Shown: positions 1 through 8,234 of the stretch, one piece after another
Layout: each line of letters starts with the position of its first letter
Numbering within the stretch: the first letter of the stretch is position 1
Assembly: GCA_050998805.1 (NCBI GenBank)
Contig: JBPCPV010000044.1
Span: 1 to 64,000, forward strand
Direction of reading: 5' to 3'
DNA from: JAICKM01 sp050998805
Lineage (GTDB): Bacteria > Chloroflexota > Chloroflexia > QHBQ01 > JAICKM01
DNA: 64,000 bases
Program-made: the position numbers and the translations under genes
The notes under the pieces: generated by a model
What the model was told of the DNA's origin: nothing
The model's input: the letters and a program-made list of their open reading frames with translations, nothing else
Database searches by the model: none

Positions 1-392
1 CGGGCCTTCAGACAGACGGAATCGTCGCCGATGAGGTAGCCGGTCACGAGGGCTTTAGGCGGACGACCACGTTGCGGGGGGCGGGCGGCGCGCAGACGAG
101 CGCGTTCGGTAGCGACGGCGGGCGCCATCTCGGCACGCCAGCGGGCGGTCCAGACGGCGGGCAAGGCGTCCGCCGACCAAGGAGAGCGATTGAGCCAGCG
201 GCTGAGGCCGGCCAGGGAACGCTCGCCGACGACGCTGCGCAGCAGGCCGCTCAGAGTAGGTGTCTCCCGGCAGAGCAGCAGAGCCAGCAGTACGGTCACG
301 AAGTACTGGAACTGGCGAGGGCGCAAGCAGGAGCGGAACGCCTCGGCGAACTGGCGCAGACGCGGGTCAGTGCATATAATAGGAGTAGGCAT
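1..392 (-). CDS. IS701-like DDE transposase, N-terminal part (cut by window edge)
   Basis: Reading the minus strand from an ATG at 392-390 gives an open frame of 130 codons that runs off the left edge. A GGAGG lies six bases before the ATG. The protein begins MPTPIICTDPRLRQF, continues with a helical region containing LLALLLCRETPTLSGL and a basic segment with QRGRPPKALV, and reaches GYLIGDDSVC, which resembles the position of the first catalytic Asp in IS701-type and related DDE transposases (typically GYLIxDDT). In that family this enzyme performs cut-and-paste transposition. The catalytic remainder lies outside the window, so intactness cannot be judged. The family assignment is inferred from motif layout; another DDE_5-type family is possible. 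Confidence 0.65.
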   Translation of the reverse strand, partial: MPTPIICTDPRLRQFAEAFRSCLRPRQFQYFVTVLLALLLCRETPTLSGLLRSVVGERSLAGLSRWLNRSPWSADALPAVWTARWRAEMAPAVATERARLRAARPPQRGRPPKALVTGYLIGDDSVCLKA

Positions 393-537
393 TGGAGGCC
401 TCCGGGGCTAAGGATTGGTTTTGCAACCCTCTTATACCCCATCGGCCCCTATGCCTTCAATCTTTCGCTGGAAAAGTGCAAATGTAGTGGATAAGTATGC
501 GCTCACAAGTACGTTTGTATCGAGCACAATCCTTAGA
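393..537. other. IS-proximal noncoding flank with inverted repeat
   Basis: This stretch between the transposase start and the next gene is AT-richer than its surroundings. It holds a perfect 10-bp inverted repeat, CTAAGGATTG at 408-417 and CAATCCTTAG at 527-536, with a 109-base interval. One arm may mark the outer end of the element. The other element end is outside the window, so a terminal repeat cannot be confirmed. Confidence 0.4.
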
Positions 538-789
538 TTAGACGTCATTCAGAAGCGATTCCAGTATTTCAGGAGTCAGTCCGCGTGCTTCTGCTTCGTC
601 ACTGGCCTTGTCCATGACTTCCATGAGAGAGGTGACAGCAGGGGAGGTTGTGGGTTGGTGCAACCACAACCTCAGCATGAACTTTAGCTTCCCACGATCT
701 TCCTCCGACGCCGCGTTGTAGAGGCGGGCCGTGTCAGGGTCAACCTGGATTGTGATAGTGGCGGTTGCTTTGTCATCCAGCTTCGTCAT
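538..789 (-). CDS. Small antitoxin-like protein (83 aa)
   Basis: The product begins MTKLDDKATATITIQVDPD and ends LTPEILESLLNDV. It has a beta-rich N-terminus (TATITIQVDPDTARLYN), a helical segment (EEDRGKLKFMLRLWL) and a C-terminal LTPEILESLL helix. This layout matches short proteins common in cyanobacteria and Chloroflexota that often sit next to PIN or other small toxins; that pairing is from family knowledge, and no toxin gene is visible here. A GGAGGAG lies about six bases upstream of the ATG. Directly upstream, overlapping the start codon, is the tail of a second copy of the same family (787-842), so this gene was probably once the second of a tandem pair. The molecular role is unknown. 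Confidence 0.6.
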   Translation of the reverse strand: MTKLDDKATATITIQVDPDTARLYNAASEEDRGKLKFMLRLWLHQPTTSPAVTSLMEVMDKASDEAEARGLTPEILESLLNDV

Positions 790-842
790 TGAGGATCTCC
801 TCCAATATCTCAGGCGTCAGCCCGCGTGCTTGTGCTCCCCTA
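780..842 (-). pseudogene. C-terminal remnant of a tandem paralogue of the antitoxin-like gene
   Basis: On the minus strand an open frame without a start encodes AQARGLTPEILEEILNDE followed by two residues and a stop. This is nearly identical to the end of the neighbouring 83-aa protein (ARGLTPEILESLLNDV). Only about 20 codons survive; an in-frame TGA lies a few codons upstream. The remnant ends inside the first codons of the intact copy, the overlap expected of a translationally coupled tandem pair. Confidence 0.6.
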
Positions 843-920
843 CCTGTGCAGATATTATATCACATCTAGCCTGCCCATCGGCAGTGCGGGCGCGAGTTCG
901 CTGGCCTCAATCGCCGCTTG

Positions 921-949
921 TTGACATATCTCATTGCCTGGTGTATAGT
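921..949 (+). promoter_or_regulatory. Sigma-70-type promoter for the lamin-tail gene
   Basis: TTGACA at 921-926 and TATAGT at 944-949 are separated by 17 bp. The expected start of transcription is about 55 bases before the chosen ATG at 1012. Confidence 0.65.
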
Positions 950-1011
950 GGGCGCGTCGGCGAAGCCTGCCGGCTGAGGTTAGATTGCACCAATGGGAGA
1001 TAACTAACGGG

Positions 1012-1995
1012 ATGATCCTTCGATCCAACCGCGTCGTCGGTGTGCTCGCTGCGCTCGGGGTGCTGGCGGCGGCGCTCTTGTTCGGGGGGCGGCCTGCGGC
1101 GGCTGCGCCGCTCCAAAGCCAGGGGTCGCCCTCTCTCGTCATCAGCGAGGTCTACGATCCGGTCGGCGGGGACCAGCAGGCTCAGTGGTTCGAGGTCCAC
1201 AACGTGCAGCCCGCCATCGCCTACCCGCTGAACGGCCTCATCGTAGCCACCGGCGGCAACCAGATGACGATCTCTACGACCGCGGAAATCGCCGGTTCCG
1301 GCTACGCGCTCTTCGTCTTCGACCCCGATGCGGTCGGCAAGGGGCTGGTGACGCCTGTGGACAGCGCCGCGCCCGTTATCTCGGTGCAGGGCCTCGGCGG
1401 GCTGGACCCCCAGGCGGACGCCCTGATCCTCTACACTCCCGACAAGTTCATCATTGACGAAGTGAACTGGGGCACGCCGAAACCCGATTGGGTGAACTAC
1501 GACCCCGGCGTCTTCTTCTCGCCCGGCCTCGCCCCGCTACAGCCGGGCGAGGGGAGTTGGGGCCGCACCCCCGAAGACCGCGACACCAACGGCGGCCACG
1601 TCCCTGCGGGCGACTGGACAAGGCACGCCACGCCCTCGCCCGGCGGCGCGCTTGCCGCCGTCCAGGCGAGCGACTTCTTGCTGGGCTGGACCAACATCGC
1701 CGGCGGCCTGAGCAGCCTGCTGCTTTGGGCGGCCTTCATCGCCATCGCCATCATCGCCTATCGCTTCGAGCGACGGCACAACAGGGCCACCTACTGGCAG
1801 CTCCTCTTGCTGGCCCCGTCCGGCATCCTATTCTATACAGTCATCGTGATCCGTGAATTCAGCGTCGGGCGAACCGCCCTCACGAGCGAGGAGAAATGGC
1901 TGTCGTTCCCCGTGCTTGCGGTTTCGGCCCTGTTCTGTCTGGTCGCCGTGGGGATCTTCCGCAACGCCGTTCGCTCGCTGCCGGAGGGGAACTGA
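1012..1995 (+). CDS. Secreted lamin-tail-domain protein with C-terminal membrane helices
   Basis: The ATG at 1012 is preferred over the upstream TTG (985) because GGGAGA precedes it and the signal peptide (RVVGVLAALGVLAAALLF, then AAAAPLQ) then begins normally. Residues of about 40-170 resemble a lamin-tail domain: LVISEVYDPVGG, WFEVHNV, GSGYALFVFDP, a DEVNWG strand, and a closing part ending SWGRTPEDRDTNG. These beta-sandwich domains usually occur in extracellular proteins and nucleases. The last 110 residues contain three hydrophobic helices, so the domain is probably displayed outside the membrane. No catalytic domain is visible. The stop is followed two bases later by the start of the next gene, suggesting co-transcription. 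Function unknown; a surface or structural role is inferred. Confidence 0.75.
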   Translation: MILRSNRVVGVLAALGVLAAALLFGGRPAAAAPLQSQGSPSLVISEVYDPVGGDQQAQWFEVHNVQPAIAYPLNGLIVATGGNQMTISTTAEIAGSGYALFVFDPDAVGKGLVTPVDSAAPVISVQGLGGLDPQADALILYTPDKFIIDEVNWGTPKPDWVNYDPGVFFSPGLAPLQPGEGSWGRTPEDRDTNGGHVPAGDWTRHATPSPGGALAAVQASDFLLGWTNIAGGLSSLLLWAAFIAIAIIAYRFERRHNRATYWQLLLLAPSGILFYTVIVIREFSVGRTALTSEEKWLSFPVLAVSALFCLVAVGIFRNAVRSLPEGN

Positions 1996-1997
1996 GC

Positions 1998-2366
1998 ATG
2001 AGCTTCTGGAACGACATCCGCATTGATTGGCTGCCGATGCCCCCACTGCTGCTCGACCTCGGCTTCCTGCTGCTTGCGGCGGCGCTGTTCTGGTACTCGC
2101 GCGTGCTCGGCGAATTACTCGAACGCCTCGGCAGGCCGCCGCTCGAAGTGCTGGTCGTGATCGCTGCCTGGGTGATTATCCTGGCCTTCGTAGTCCCGCA
2201 CTACATCCTGAGCGCGGTCTTCGACCCGAACGTCGGTGCGGATACCCGCATGGGCCTCTACCTGCTGACTTTTCGCAGCATTTCGTACTTCGGCCTGCTG
2301 ATTTCGGCGCTGCTTGTGCTGGTCCCGTCTCTAGCGTATTATATCTGGAGCGGTAACCCACGGTAG
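1998..2366 (+). CDS. Small integral membrane protein (122 aa)
   Basis: The ATG at 1998 follows the preceding stop by two bases, with GGAGGGG inside the end of the upstream gene. The protein is largely hydrophobic, with three predicted membrane segments (PLLLDLGFLLLAAALFWYS, VLVVIAAWVIILAFVV, YFGLLISALLVLVPSLAYYI). No known family is recognised. The tight coupling suggests it acts with the lamin-tail membrane protein. Its stop lies four bases from the convergent stop of rpsT. Confidence 0.7.
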   Translation: MSFWNDIRIDWLPMPPLLLDLGFLLLAAALFWYSRVLGELLERLGRPPLEVLVVIAAWVIILAFVVPHYILSAVFDPNVGADTRMGLYLLTFRSISYFGLLISALLVLVPSLAYYIWSGNPR

Positions 2367-2370
2367 ATCA

Positions 2371-2643
2371 TTATTTGCCTGCGGCAGCCTTGTTCAGCCG
2401 CGCCATCAGCCGAGATTTGCGGCGGGCGGCGTTGTTCGGGTGGATGATGCCTTTGGCCGCCGCCTTGTCGAGCGCGCTGATCGCGGTCACGACGGCAGCC
2501 GCGCTGGTCGCCGTATCCCCGGTGTCTATCGAGCGGCGGGCCTTGCCGACGTAGGTCTTGAGCGAGCTGCGGATCGGGCGGTTGCGCGCCTGCTTGCGCT
2601 GTCCCACGCGGATGCGCTTGATCGCCGACTTAATATTTGCCAA
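2371..2643 (-). CDS. rpsT: 30S ribosomal protein bS20
   Basis: The 90-residue basic protein starts LANIKSAIKRIRVGQRKQ (TTG start) and contains NRPIRSSLKTYV and GIIHPNNAARRKSRLM, the conserved landmarks of bS20, which binds 16S rRNA in the body of the small subunit. The TTG at 2643 is chosen because AGGAGG lies about nine bases upstream and the protein then has the usual length; the longer reading frame upstream is not conserved. A strong promoter lies at 2702-2730 on the same strand. The gene is divergent from murJ. Confidence 0.95.
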   Translation of the reverse strand: MANIKSAIKRIRVGQRKQARNRPIRSSLKTYVGKARRSIDTGDTATSAAAVVTAISALDKAAAKGIIHPNNAARRKSRLMARLNKAAAGK

Positions 2644-2701
2644 TGCGGTGTTTCCTCCTGCGGGTTTTCGGTTATAATAGCGGCGTAAAGGGCCGACTGT
2701 T

Positions 2702-2730
2702 ATTATAGCCGACCGGAATGGAAAAATCAA
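2702..2730 (-). promoter_or_regulatory. rpsT promoter
   Basis: On the minus strand TTGATT (2730-2725) and TATAAT (2707-2702) are 17 bp apart, about 60 bases upstream of the TTG start of rpsT. A second TATAAT-like hexamer lies nearer the gene (around 2671-2678). Confidence 0.65.
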
Positions 2731-2731
2731 G

Positions 2732-4495
2732 TTGACACCTGCCAACCTAACCCGCCAGACCACTCCCCTACAGGAGGTCGCCGACTCCCTTCCCATTGCA
2801 GGCGATGGGCGGGAGGAGGAGTCGGCCTATCGCGCGGGGCCGCTCGACACCAGCATGTTGCCCGCCGACCTCGGCGAGCCGCTCGCCTCGGTGCCGCCTG
2901 GGTCAATTGGACGCAAGCTCGCCGGAGCGACGATGCTAGTCGGGGGGGCGTTCGCGCTCAGCCGGGTGCTCGGGCTGGTGCGGAACGAGGTGATCGCCGC
3001 GCAGTTCCCGCCCTCGCCGACCGACGCGCGGCTCGACACATACCTGGCCGCCTTCAACCTGCCCGACACGCTTTTCCTGCTGATCATCGGCGGGGCGGTC
3101 GGCTCGGCGTTCATCCCGGTCTTCACCGACCTGATGGAGCAGAAGAAAGTCGCCCAGGCATGGCGCTTGACAAGCACGCTGATCAACGCCTCTGTGGTGC
3201 TGCTTGCCCTCGGCGGGATCATCCTCGCCTTCTTCGCGCCGGTGCTCGTCGGCTCGCTGCTCGTGCCGGAGTGGTCGCCGCAGAAGCAGGCCGACACGGT
3301 GGCGCTGATGCGGATCATGCTGCTCTCGCCGCTCTTCCTGGGCCTGGGAGGCTGGGCGCAGGGCATCTTGAACGCCCGCCAGAGCTTCACGCTGCCCGCG
3401 CTCGCCCCGCTCGCCTACAACGGGGCGATCATCGGCGGGGCGCTGCTGCTTGCACCGCGCTGGGGCACGCCGGGCCTGGCGGTCGGCGTCGTGCTCGGCT
3501 CGCTGCTCCACTTCTTAGTGCAGGTCCCGGGCCTGATCCGTGCGGGGATGCGCTACCACCCGTTCCACCTAAGTTCCCACGACGAGGGCGCGCGGCAGGT
3601 AGCCACGCTGATGTTGCCCCGGATCGTCGGCCAGGCAGCGTTCCAGGCCAACATCCTCTTCATCACCAACGTGGCGTCGTTCTTGCCCGGAAACGGCGGG
3701 TATGCGGCCTTCAACTACGCCTACATCCTGATGATGCTGCCGCACGGCGTGCTTGCCATGAGCCTCGCCACCGTGCTTTTCCCGACGATGACTGCTCAGG
3801 TGAGCCGGGGAGACCTACCCGCGATGCGCGCCACACTGGTCGGCGGCATAAGGATCCTCGTCTTCTTGGTTCTGCCGATGGCGGTGATACTCGGCCTGCT
3901 GCGCCGACAGATCGTCGCGCTGCTCTTCGAGTTCGGGGCGTTCCGGCAGGGGTCGGTCGATCTGATCGCCCCGGCGCTGGGCTGGTTCGCCTGGGGGCTG
4001 CTGGCCTACGTCGTCGTTGAGTTGGTCACGCGCGGCTACTACGCTCTGCAAGACACCCGCACGCCGGTCGTGGTCTCGATTGCCACGGTCGTCTTCAATA
4101 TAATCCTGAGCCGGGTGTTGGTTCTCGGTTTCGGCATGGATCAGTCGGGCCTCGCCCTCAGCCTCACGATCACGACGACGCTGGAGATGCTCGGCCTGCT
4201 CTACTTCCTGCGCCGCAAACTACCGGGGCTGTTCGACCGCCCGGCCCTCCGCGCGTTCGCCGTCAGCCTGCTCGGCGCGGGGCTGATGGGCGGCGCGCTC
4301 TTCTTCCTGGTGCCCTGGCTCGACACCAACATCTGGGCCTATCCGGCGGACGCCCTCGGCACGAAGGTAGCCACCGCGCTGGTCTTCGGCATCGCCACAC
4401 TCGTCGGCGGCGCGATCTACCTCGGCGTCGCGCGCCTGCTCCATGCGGAGGAGTTGGGTCAGACGCTCCGGCTGCTACGCCGAGGTGCCCGTTAG
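2732..4495 (+). CDS. murJ: Lipid II flippase MurJ
   Basis: This protein of up to 587 residues belongs to the MVF/MurJ group of the MOP superfamily, which moves lipid II across the membrane for peptidoglycan synthesis. Core similarity begins at about residue 58 with SIGRKLAGATMLVGGAFALS and LGLVRNEVIAAQFP, followed by the family-typical YLAAFNLPDTLF, GSAFIPVF and, later, YYALQDTRTPV. About 14 membrane helices are evident. The start is uncertain: the TTG at 2732 has only a weak purine stretch upstream, and an in-frame ATG at 2855 is an alternative that would remove a polar N-terminal tail. The stop overlaps the convergent SLH lipoprotein gene by four bases. Confidence 0.9.
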   Translation: MTPANLTRQTTPLQEVADSLPIAGDGREEESAYRAGPLDTSMLPADLGEPLASVPPGSIGRKLAGATMLVGGAFALSRVLGLVRNEVIAAQFPPSPTDARLDTYLAAFNLPDTLFLLIIGGAVGSAFIPVFTDLMEQKKVAQAWRLTSTLINASVVLLALGGIILAFFAPVLVGSLLVPEWSPQKQADTVALMRIMLLSPLFLGLGGWAQGILNARQSFTLPALAPLAYNGAIIGGALLLAPRWGTPGLAVGVVLGSLLHFLVQVPGLIRAGMRYHPFHLSSHDEGARQVATLMLPRIVGQAAFQANILFITNVASFLPGNGGYAAFNYAYILMMLPHGVLAMSLATVLFPTMTAQVSRGDLPAMRATLVGGIRILVFLVLPMAVILGLLRRQIVALLFEFGAFRQGSVDLIAPALGWFAWGLLAYVVVELVTRGYYALQDTRTPVVVSIATVVFNIILSRVLVLGFGMDQSGLALSLTITTTLEMLGLLYFLRRKLPGLFDRPALRAFAVSLLGAGLMGGALFFLVPWLDTNIWAYPADALGTKVATALVFGIATLVGGAIYLGVARLLHAEELGQTLRLLRRGAR

Positions 4496-7371
4496 GGGGC
4501 GCAGCCGCCGGGGCCGGTTAGCGACAGGTAGACTATCTTGGCTATCTGCCCCCGCGTGGCGTTGTTGAACGGGCGGAACGTGCCGTCGCTGTAGCCGCTG
4601 ACCACTCCGTGGCATACCGCTGTTTCGATCACTGTGTAGAATGTCGAGCCGAGAGGCACGTCGGTGAACGTCGGCGTCGGCGGATTGTGGAGCGTCCAGG
4701 CTGCCGCGATCACATCTATCTTGGCGAGCTGGGCGCGTGTCACGTTGTTGTAGGGCAGGAACCAGGGGCGGTTCTGTGCGTCGCATGGTCCTGCCGGTGC
4801 CGCACCGCACCTATAGCCGCTCACGATGCCGTCTGTCGCCGCCGTCTCGACGACGTTGAAGAAGTTATTGCTCGGCATCACATCGGTGAAGGTGTAGGCT
4901 CCGCCGCTCGGGGTCGTGATCGCTTTGTTGAAGCCGAGGACCACGATCTTGACCATCTGCGCCCGCGTCGTGTTGTTGTACGGCCTAAAGGTGCCGTCGG
5001 AGTAGCCGGAGATCACCCCACGGCAGGCCAGGTAGAGCACCGGCGTGTAGAAGAAATCAGCCGGATGCACATCGTTGAACGAGATCGTGCAGGGCGTTGC
5101 TGTCGCCGCCGGGGTGCGTGTCGCGGTGTTCGCCGGCGATACCGTAGCAGTGCGGATCGCGGTGTTCGTCGGGTTGGGTGTGATAGTCGTCTGCGCGGTG
5201 TTGGTCGGCGGCGCTGTAGCCGTGCTGATCGTAGTGTTCGTTGGGATGGGTGTATTGGTCGCTTGCAGGTTGTTGGTCGGGCTGGGTGTGTTAGTTGCTT
5301 GCGGGGTGTTGGTTGCCTGCGGGGTGGGAGTGAGGGTCGGGCTTGGGTTAATGCAGGGGTCGTTGTAGTGTTCGGTCAGCGTCTTTACAGGCCCGCCGAC
5401 GGTGTAGTTGCCCACCGCCCATATGTCGTTCGCGCTCACTGCCGTCACAGCGTTGAGGTAGTTGTTGTTTCCGGGCTGGTTTGGACTTCCGTTTCGACTC
5501 GGCACGACGCTCCAGATGCTGCCGTCCCAATGTTCGATGAGTGTGCGGTTCGGGTAGTCGTATTGCTCGGAATACGCGCCCACGATCCAGACATCACTGT
5601 TGCTCAGAGCCGTCACCCCGCTGAGCTCAATCGAGGCGCAGCCTAGGAAAGTACCACAGGCCGGGAAGTCGGTTAAGAGCGCATCCCAACCGCTTGTGCC
5701 GTGGTGCCCGGCGAGCGGCTCGGACCCGTAGTTTTGCTCCCCGACCACCCAGAAATCATTGGCTGAGTTCAAGCTGATCCCCCGGAGCCGGTTGCCCGCA
5801 AAAGCTACGTTGGGTATGCCGGCCCCTACTGCCCAATTCATGCCGTCCCAGAGCAGCAGCAACTGCTGTGAAGGATTCCCCGCAGCGCCCACCGCCAACA
5901 CCCTGTTCGACCCATATGCCGCGACACCCAGCAGCAGGTTGTTGTCGGGATCGGTGTTCGGGCTTGCGATTATGTTCCAGACCGTGCCATCCCAGTGTTC
6001 GGTGAGCGTGCGTTGGAAGCCCCCGGATACGTAGTAGCCCACCGCCCAGACATCGTTCGTCGTGATGGTTGTGACGCCGCGCAGGCTGTTGGCGCCCGAT
6101 GCGACGTTCGGGCTGGGGACGATGCTCCAACTCGCGCCGTTCCAGTGTTCGGTGAGCGTAGCGCTGCCCGCCGCACCGACCGCCCAGACATCGTTCGCCG
6201 AGACCACCGCGACCGCGTAGAGCCTGTTATCTACTGTTGTGCTTATGTTCGGGCTGGGAACTATGTTCCATGCGCCGTCGTTCCAGTGCAACACCTGCGT
6301 TTGGTAGTAGTTGCCGTTGAGCGCGTCTCCCACCGCCCAGACATCGTTCGTCGAGACCGCCGCTACCCCATTCAGGTGGTCATGGCTTGGGCTCGCATTC
6401 GGGCTGTCCACATTGCGCCAGGCTGGCCCGCAGGCCGGAGTCGGCACAGGGGTTTCAGGCGTCGGTGTCCAGGCCGGAAGCGGCTGGGTTGAAACTGGAG
6501 ATGGCAGATCACTTGTGGAGGTCGGCGGCACCGGCCTCGGCGTATATGTCGGTGTGGAGGTTGGGGGCGTCCCGCTCGCTGTAGGGCTTGGAGTGGCGTT
6601 GATCGAGCCGTCCAGCCGGAACACTTGGTCTCCGCCAAACGGATCCAGCAGGCAGCCGGAGAAACCACGGCTGCCCCAATCCCGACAGCCGTGATTGAAG
6701 CCACCACCCGGATTCCGCCAGCCGGAATAGTTATTTGACAGATTATAGGCATCCCGCCAGAACCATTGCCCGTTCGTGCTGTAGTTCTGGTTCGCCTGTA
6801 CAGAGACCCAATAGCTGCCCGTCGGCAACTCTGCGGGTGGGTTGAGGGAGATCACGAAGTCGCCGGAGTTGGGGCCGGGGCTGTAGAGGATATTGGTCCG
6901 GCTGAACACCGGCGTGCCCGGCAGGGTGCCGCTATTCGCGTAGAAGAAAACGTTCACCGAGTCGGCGGTGCCTGGGCCGTCCAGATACGCGCCCGCAACC
7001 TCGACCTGGTCCACCGTCCAGATTTGGCCGCTCGGCACCGGGAAGTCGTCGGCCCCCTGGGCTGTGTAGGCGGCGAACTCCGGCTCGAATTGCTGGGAAC
7101 TCACCCCGCTCCCGTCGCCCTGATCGTACTGGTCGTAGAGCACGCTCGCCGCGCTGTCGCGGTGTCTGGCTGCCATCGGCGGGAGATGATCGGCGCTGAC
7201 TAGCGGGGGGGCTGGCTGCCGGCTCTGGATCTGGGCCTGCACCGGCGCGGCACCGGCCGGCTCGGTCTGCGCCGGTTCGCTGAGGATAGACCCCGCGCAG
7301 GCCGCAAGTATCAACACCAGCACTCCGAAACGAACAAGCCCCCAAGCCTCGAATTGCTTTGATGTAAACAT
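4492..7371 (-). CDS. Lipoprotein with seven-bladed beta-propeller and three SLH domains
   Basis: About 959 residues. The N-terminus is a lipoprotein signal (VRFGVLVLILAAC, lipobox LAAC). A beta-rich region (about 75-250) precedes a Thr/Pro linker, then seven consecutive repeats (about 315-680) of the form L-x-G/A-V-x-x-x-S-x-NDVWAVG, ending with EHW-x-G-x-x-W-x-x-V-PSPN. Seven copies fit one closed seven-bladed propeller. A second TPT-rich linker leads to three C-terminal SLH domains (FNDVHPADFF, FTDVMPSNNFF, FTDVPLGSTFY; each with TRAQ or TRGQ), which in other bacteria bind pyruvylated secondary wall polymers. The start is ATG 7371, six bases after GGAGG; a GTG one codon earlier is possible. 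It overlaps the degV stop and is the last gene of the fakA-degV operon. Confidence 0.85.
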   Translation of the reverse strand: MFTSKQFEAWGLVRFGVLVLILAACAGSILSEPAQTEPAGAAPVQAQIQSRQPAPPLVSADHLPPMAARHRDSAASVLYDQYDQGDGSGVSSQQFEPEFAAYTAQGADDFPVPSGQIWTVDQVEVAGAYLDGPGTADSVNVFFYANSGTLPGTPVFSRTNILYSPGPNSGDFVISLNPPAELPTGSYWVSVQANQNYSTNGQWFWRDAYNLSNNYSGWRNPGGGFNHGCRDWGSRGFSGCLLDPFGGDQVFRLDGSINATPSPTASGTPPTSTPTYTPRPVPPTSTSDLPSPVSTQPLPAWTPTPETPVPTPACGPAWRNVDSPNASPSHDHLNGVAAVSTNDVWAVGDALNGNYYQTQVLHWNDGAWNIVPSPNISTTVDNRLYAVAVVSANDVWAVGAAGSATLTEHWNGASWSIVPSPNVASGANSLRGVTTITTNDVWAVGYYVSGGFQRTLTEHWDGTVWNIIASPNTDPDNNLLLGVAAYGSNRVLAVGAAGNPSQQLLLLWDGMNWAVGAGIPNVAFAGNRLRGISLNSANDFWVVGEQNYGSEPLAGHHGTSGWDALLTDFPACGTFLGCASIELSGVTALSNSDVWIVGAYSEQYDYPNRTLIEHWDGSIWSVVPSRNGSPNQPGNNNYLNAVTAVSANDIWAVGNYTVGGPVKTLTEHYNDPCINPSPTLTPTPQATNTPQATNTPSPTNNLQATNTPIPTNTTISTATAPPTNTAQTTITPNPTNTAIRTATVSPANTATRTPAATATPCTISFNDVHPADFFYTPVLYLACRGVISGYSDGTFRPYNNTTRAQMVKIVVLGFNKAITTPSGGAYTFTDVMPSNNFFNVVETAATDGIVSGYRCGAAPAGPCDAQNRPWFLPYNNVTRAQLAKIDVIAAAWTLHNPPTPTFTDVPLGSTFYTVIETAVCHGVVSGYSDGTFRPFNNATRGQIAKIVYLSLTGPGGCAP

Positions 7372-8225
7372 CACTTGCCTCCTTCATGCACCACGACGCC
7401 GACCGCGCCGGGGCCCAGATACGCCGCGTTCGCCGGGCCGTACTGCACGACACTCACGCGGCCGCGAGGGCAGAGTGGGGCCAGGCGATGCGCTATGTTT
7501 TCGACATCTGAGGTGCCGGAGCTGTGCAGGATAGCCAGCTCCTCGAGCTGGGGGAACTCCTCAACGAAGCAGCAGAGCGAGTCGAGGGCTTTGTGGCGGG
7601 TGCGGCTCCGCTCCAGAAGGGTTATCTGCCCCCCATCGAGGCTGAGGAGCGGCTTGAGGGGCAGCAGGCTCTCGATGCCCGCCGACAGCCCCGGCAGCTT
7701 CCCGCCCCGGTAGAGCGGCCCCACCGAGTCGACCATGAAGGCGACGTGCGTCCGGCCTTTCGCCCGCCGCGCGGCCTGCATGACCGCGCTCCAGCCCCCT
7801 CCGCCTGCCGCTTCCCGCGCGGCGGCAAGCGCGATGATGCCCAGGCCCATGCTCGCCGACTCAGAATCGAACACGCCGACCGGGAACGACGTGTTGGCGA
7901 AGTTATCCCCCGCAGCTCGCGCTGCGCCATAGGTGCCGCTCAGGTGCGCGCCGACGTGGATCGACACCACCCCGTCGCATGGGCGTTCGCGCTGTAGCCA
8001 TCGGTAGACCTGCTCGAAGGTTGCGGTCGTCGGCGCTGCCGCCGTCGGCCTTTCGCCGTCGTCCTGCATCGCCCGCAACAGCGCGTCGGTCGTCAGGTTC
8101 ACGCGGTCGAGGTATGCCTGCCCGCCTACCAGCACGCTCACCGGCACGACCGTGATCCCGTATCGCCGCACGAGGGCATCGGGCAGGTCGCATGTGCTGT
8201 CGGTGACTACGCGGATCGTGGGCAT
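7371..8225 (-). CDS. DegV family fatty-acid-binding protein (FakB-like)
   Basis: The 284-residue protein has the DegV signatures: VTDSTCDLP at the N-terminus, SIHVGAHLSGTYGAARAA (fatty-acid carboxylate/head-group loop) and VFDSESASMGLG. DegV/FakB proteins bind a free fatty acid and present it to the kinase FakA, which makes acyl-phosphate. The FakA-like gene lies nine bases upstream on the same strand, which strongly supports the FakB role. The stop overlaps the start of the SLH lipoprotein gene, an unusual partner for this operon. The ATG at 8225 has GGAG about 12 bases upstream within the end of fakA. Confidence 0.9.
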   Translation of the reverse strand: MPTIRVVTDSTCDLPDALVRRYGITVVPVSVLVGGQAYLDRVNLTTDALLRAMQDDGERPTAAAPTTATFEQVYRWLQRERPCDGVVSIHVGAHLSGTYGAARAAGDNFANTSFPVGVFDSESASMGLGIIALAAAREAAGGGGWSAVMQAARRAKGRTHVAFMVDSVGPLYRGGKLPGLSAGIESLLPLKPLLSLDGGQITLLERSRTRHKALDSLCCFVEEFPQLEELAILHSSGTSDVENIAHRLAPLCPRGRVSVVQYGPANAAYLGPGAVGVVVHEGGK

Positions 8226-8234
8226 GGTGTTTAG

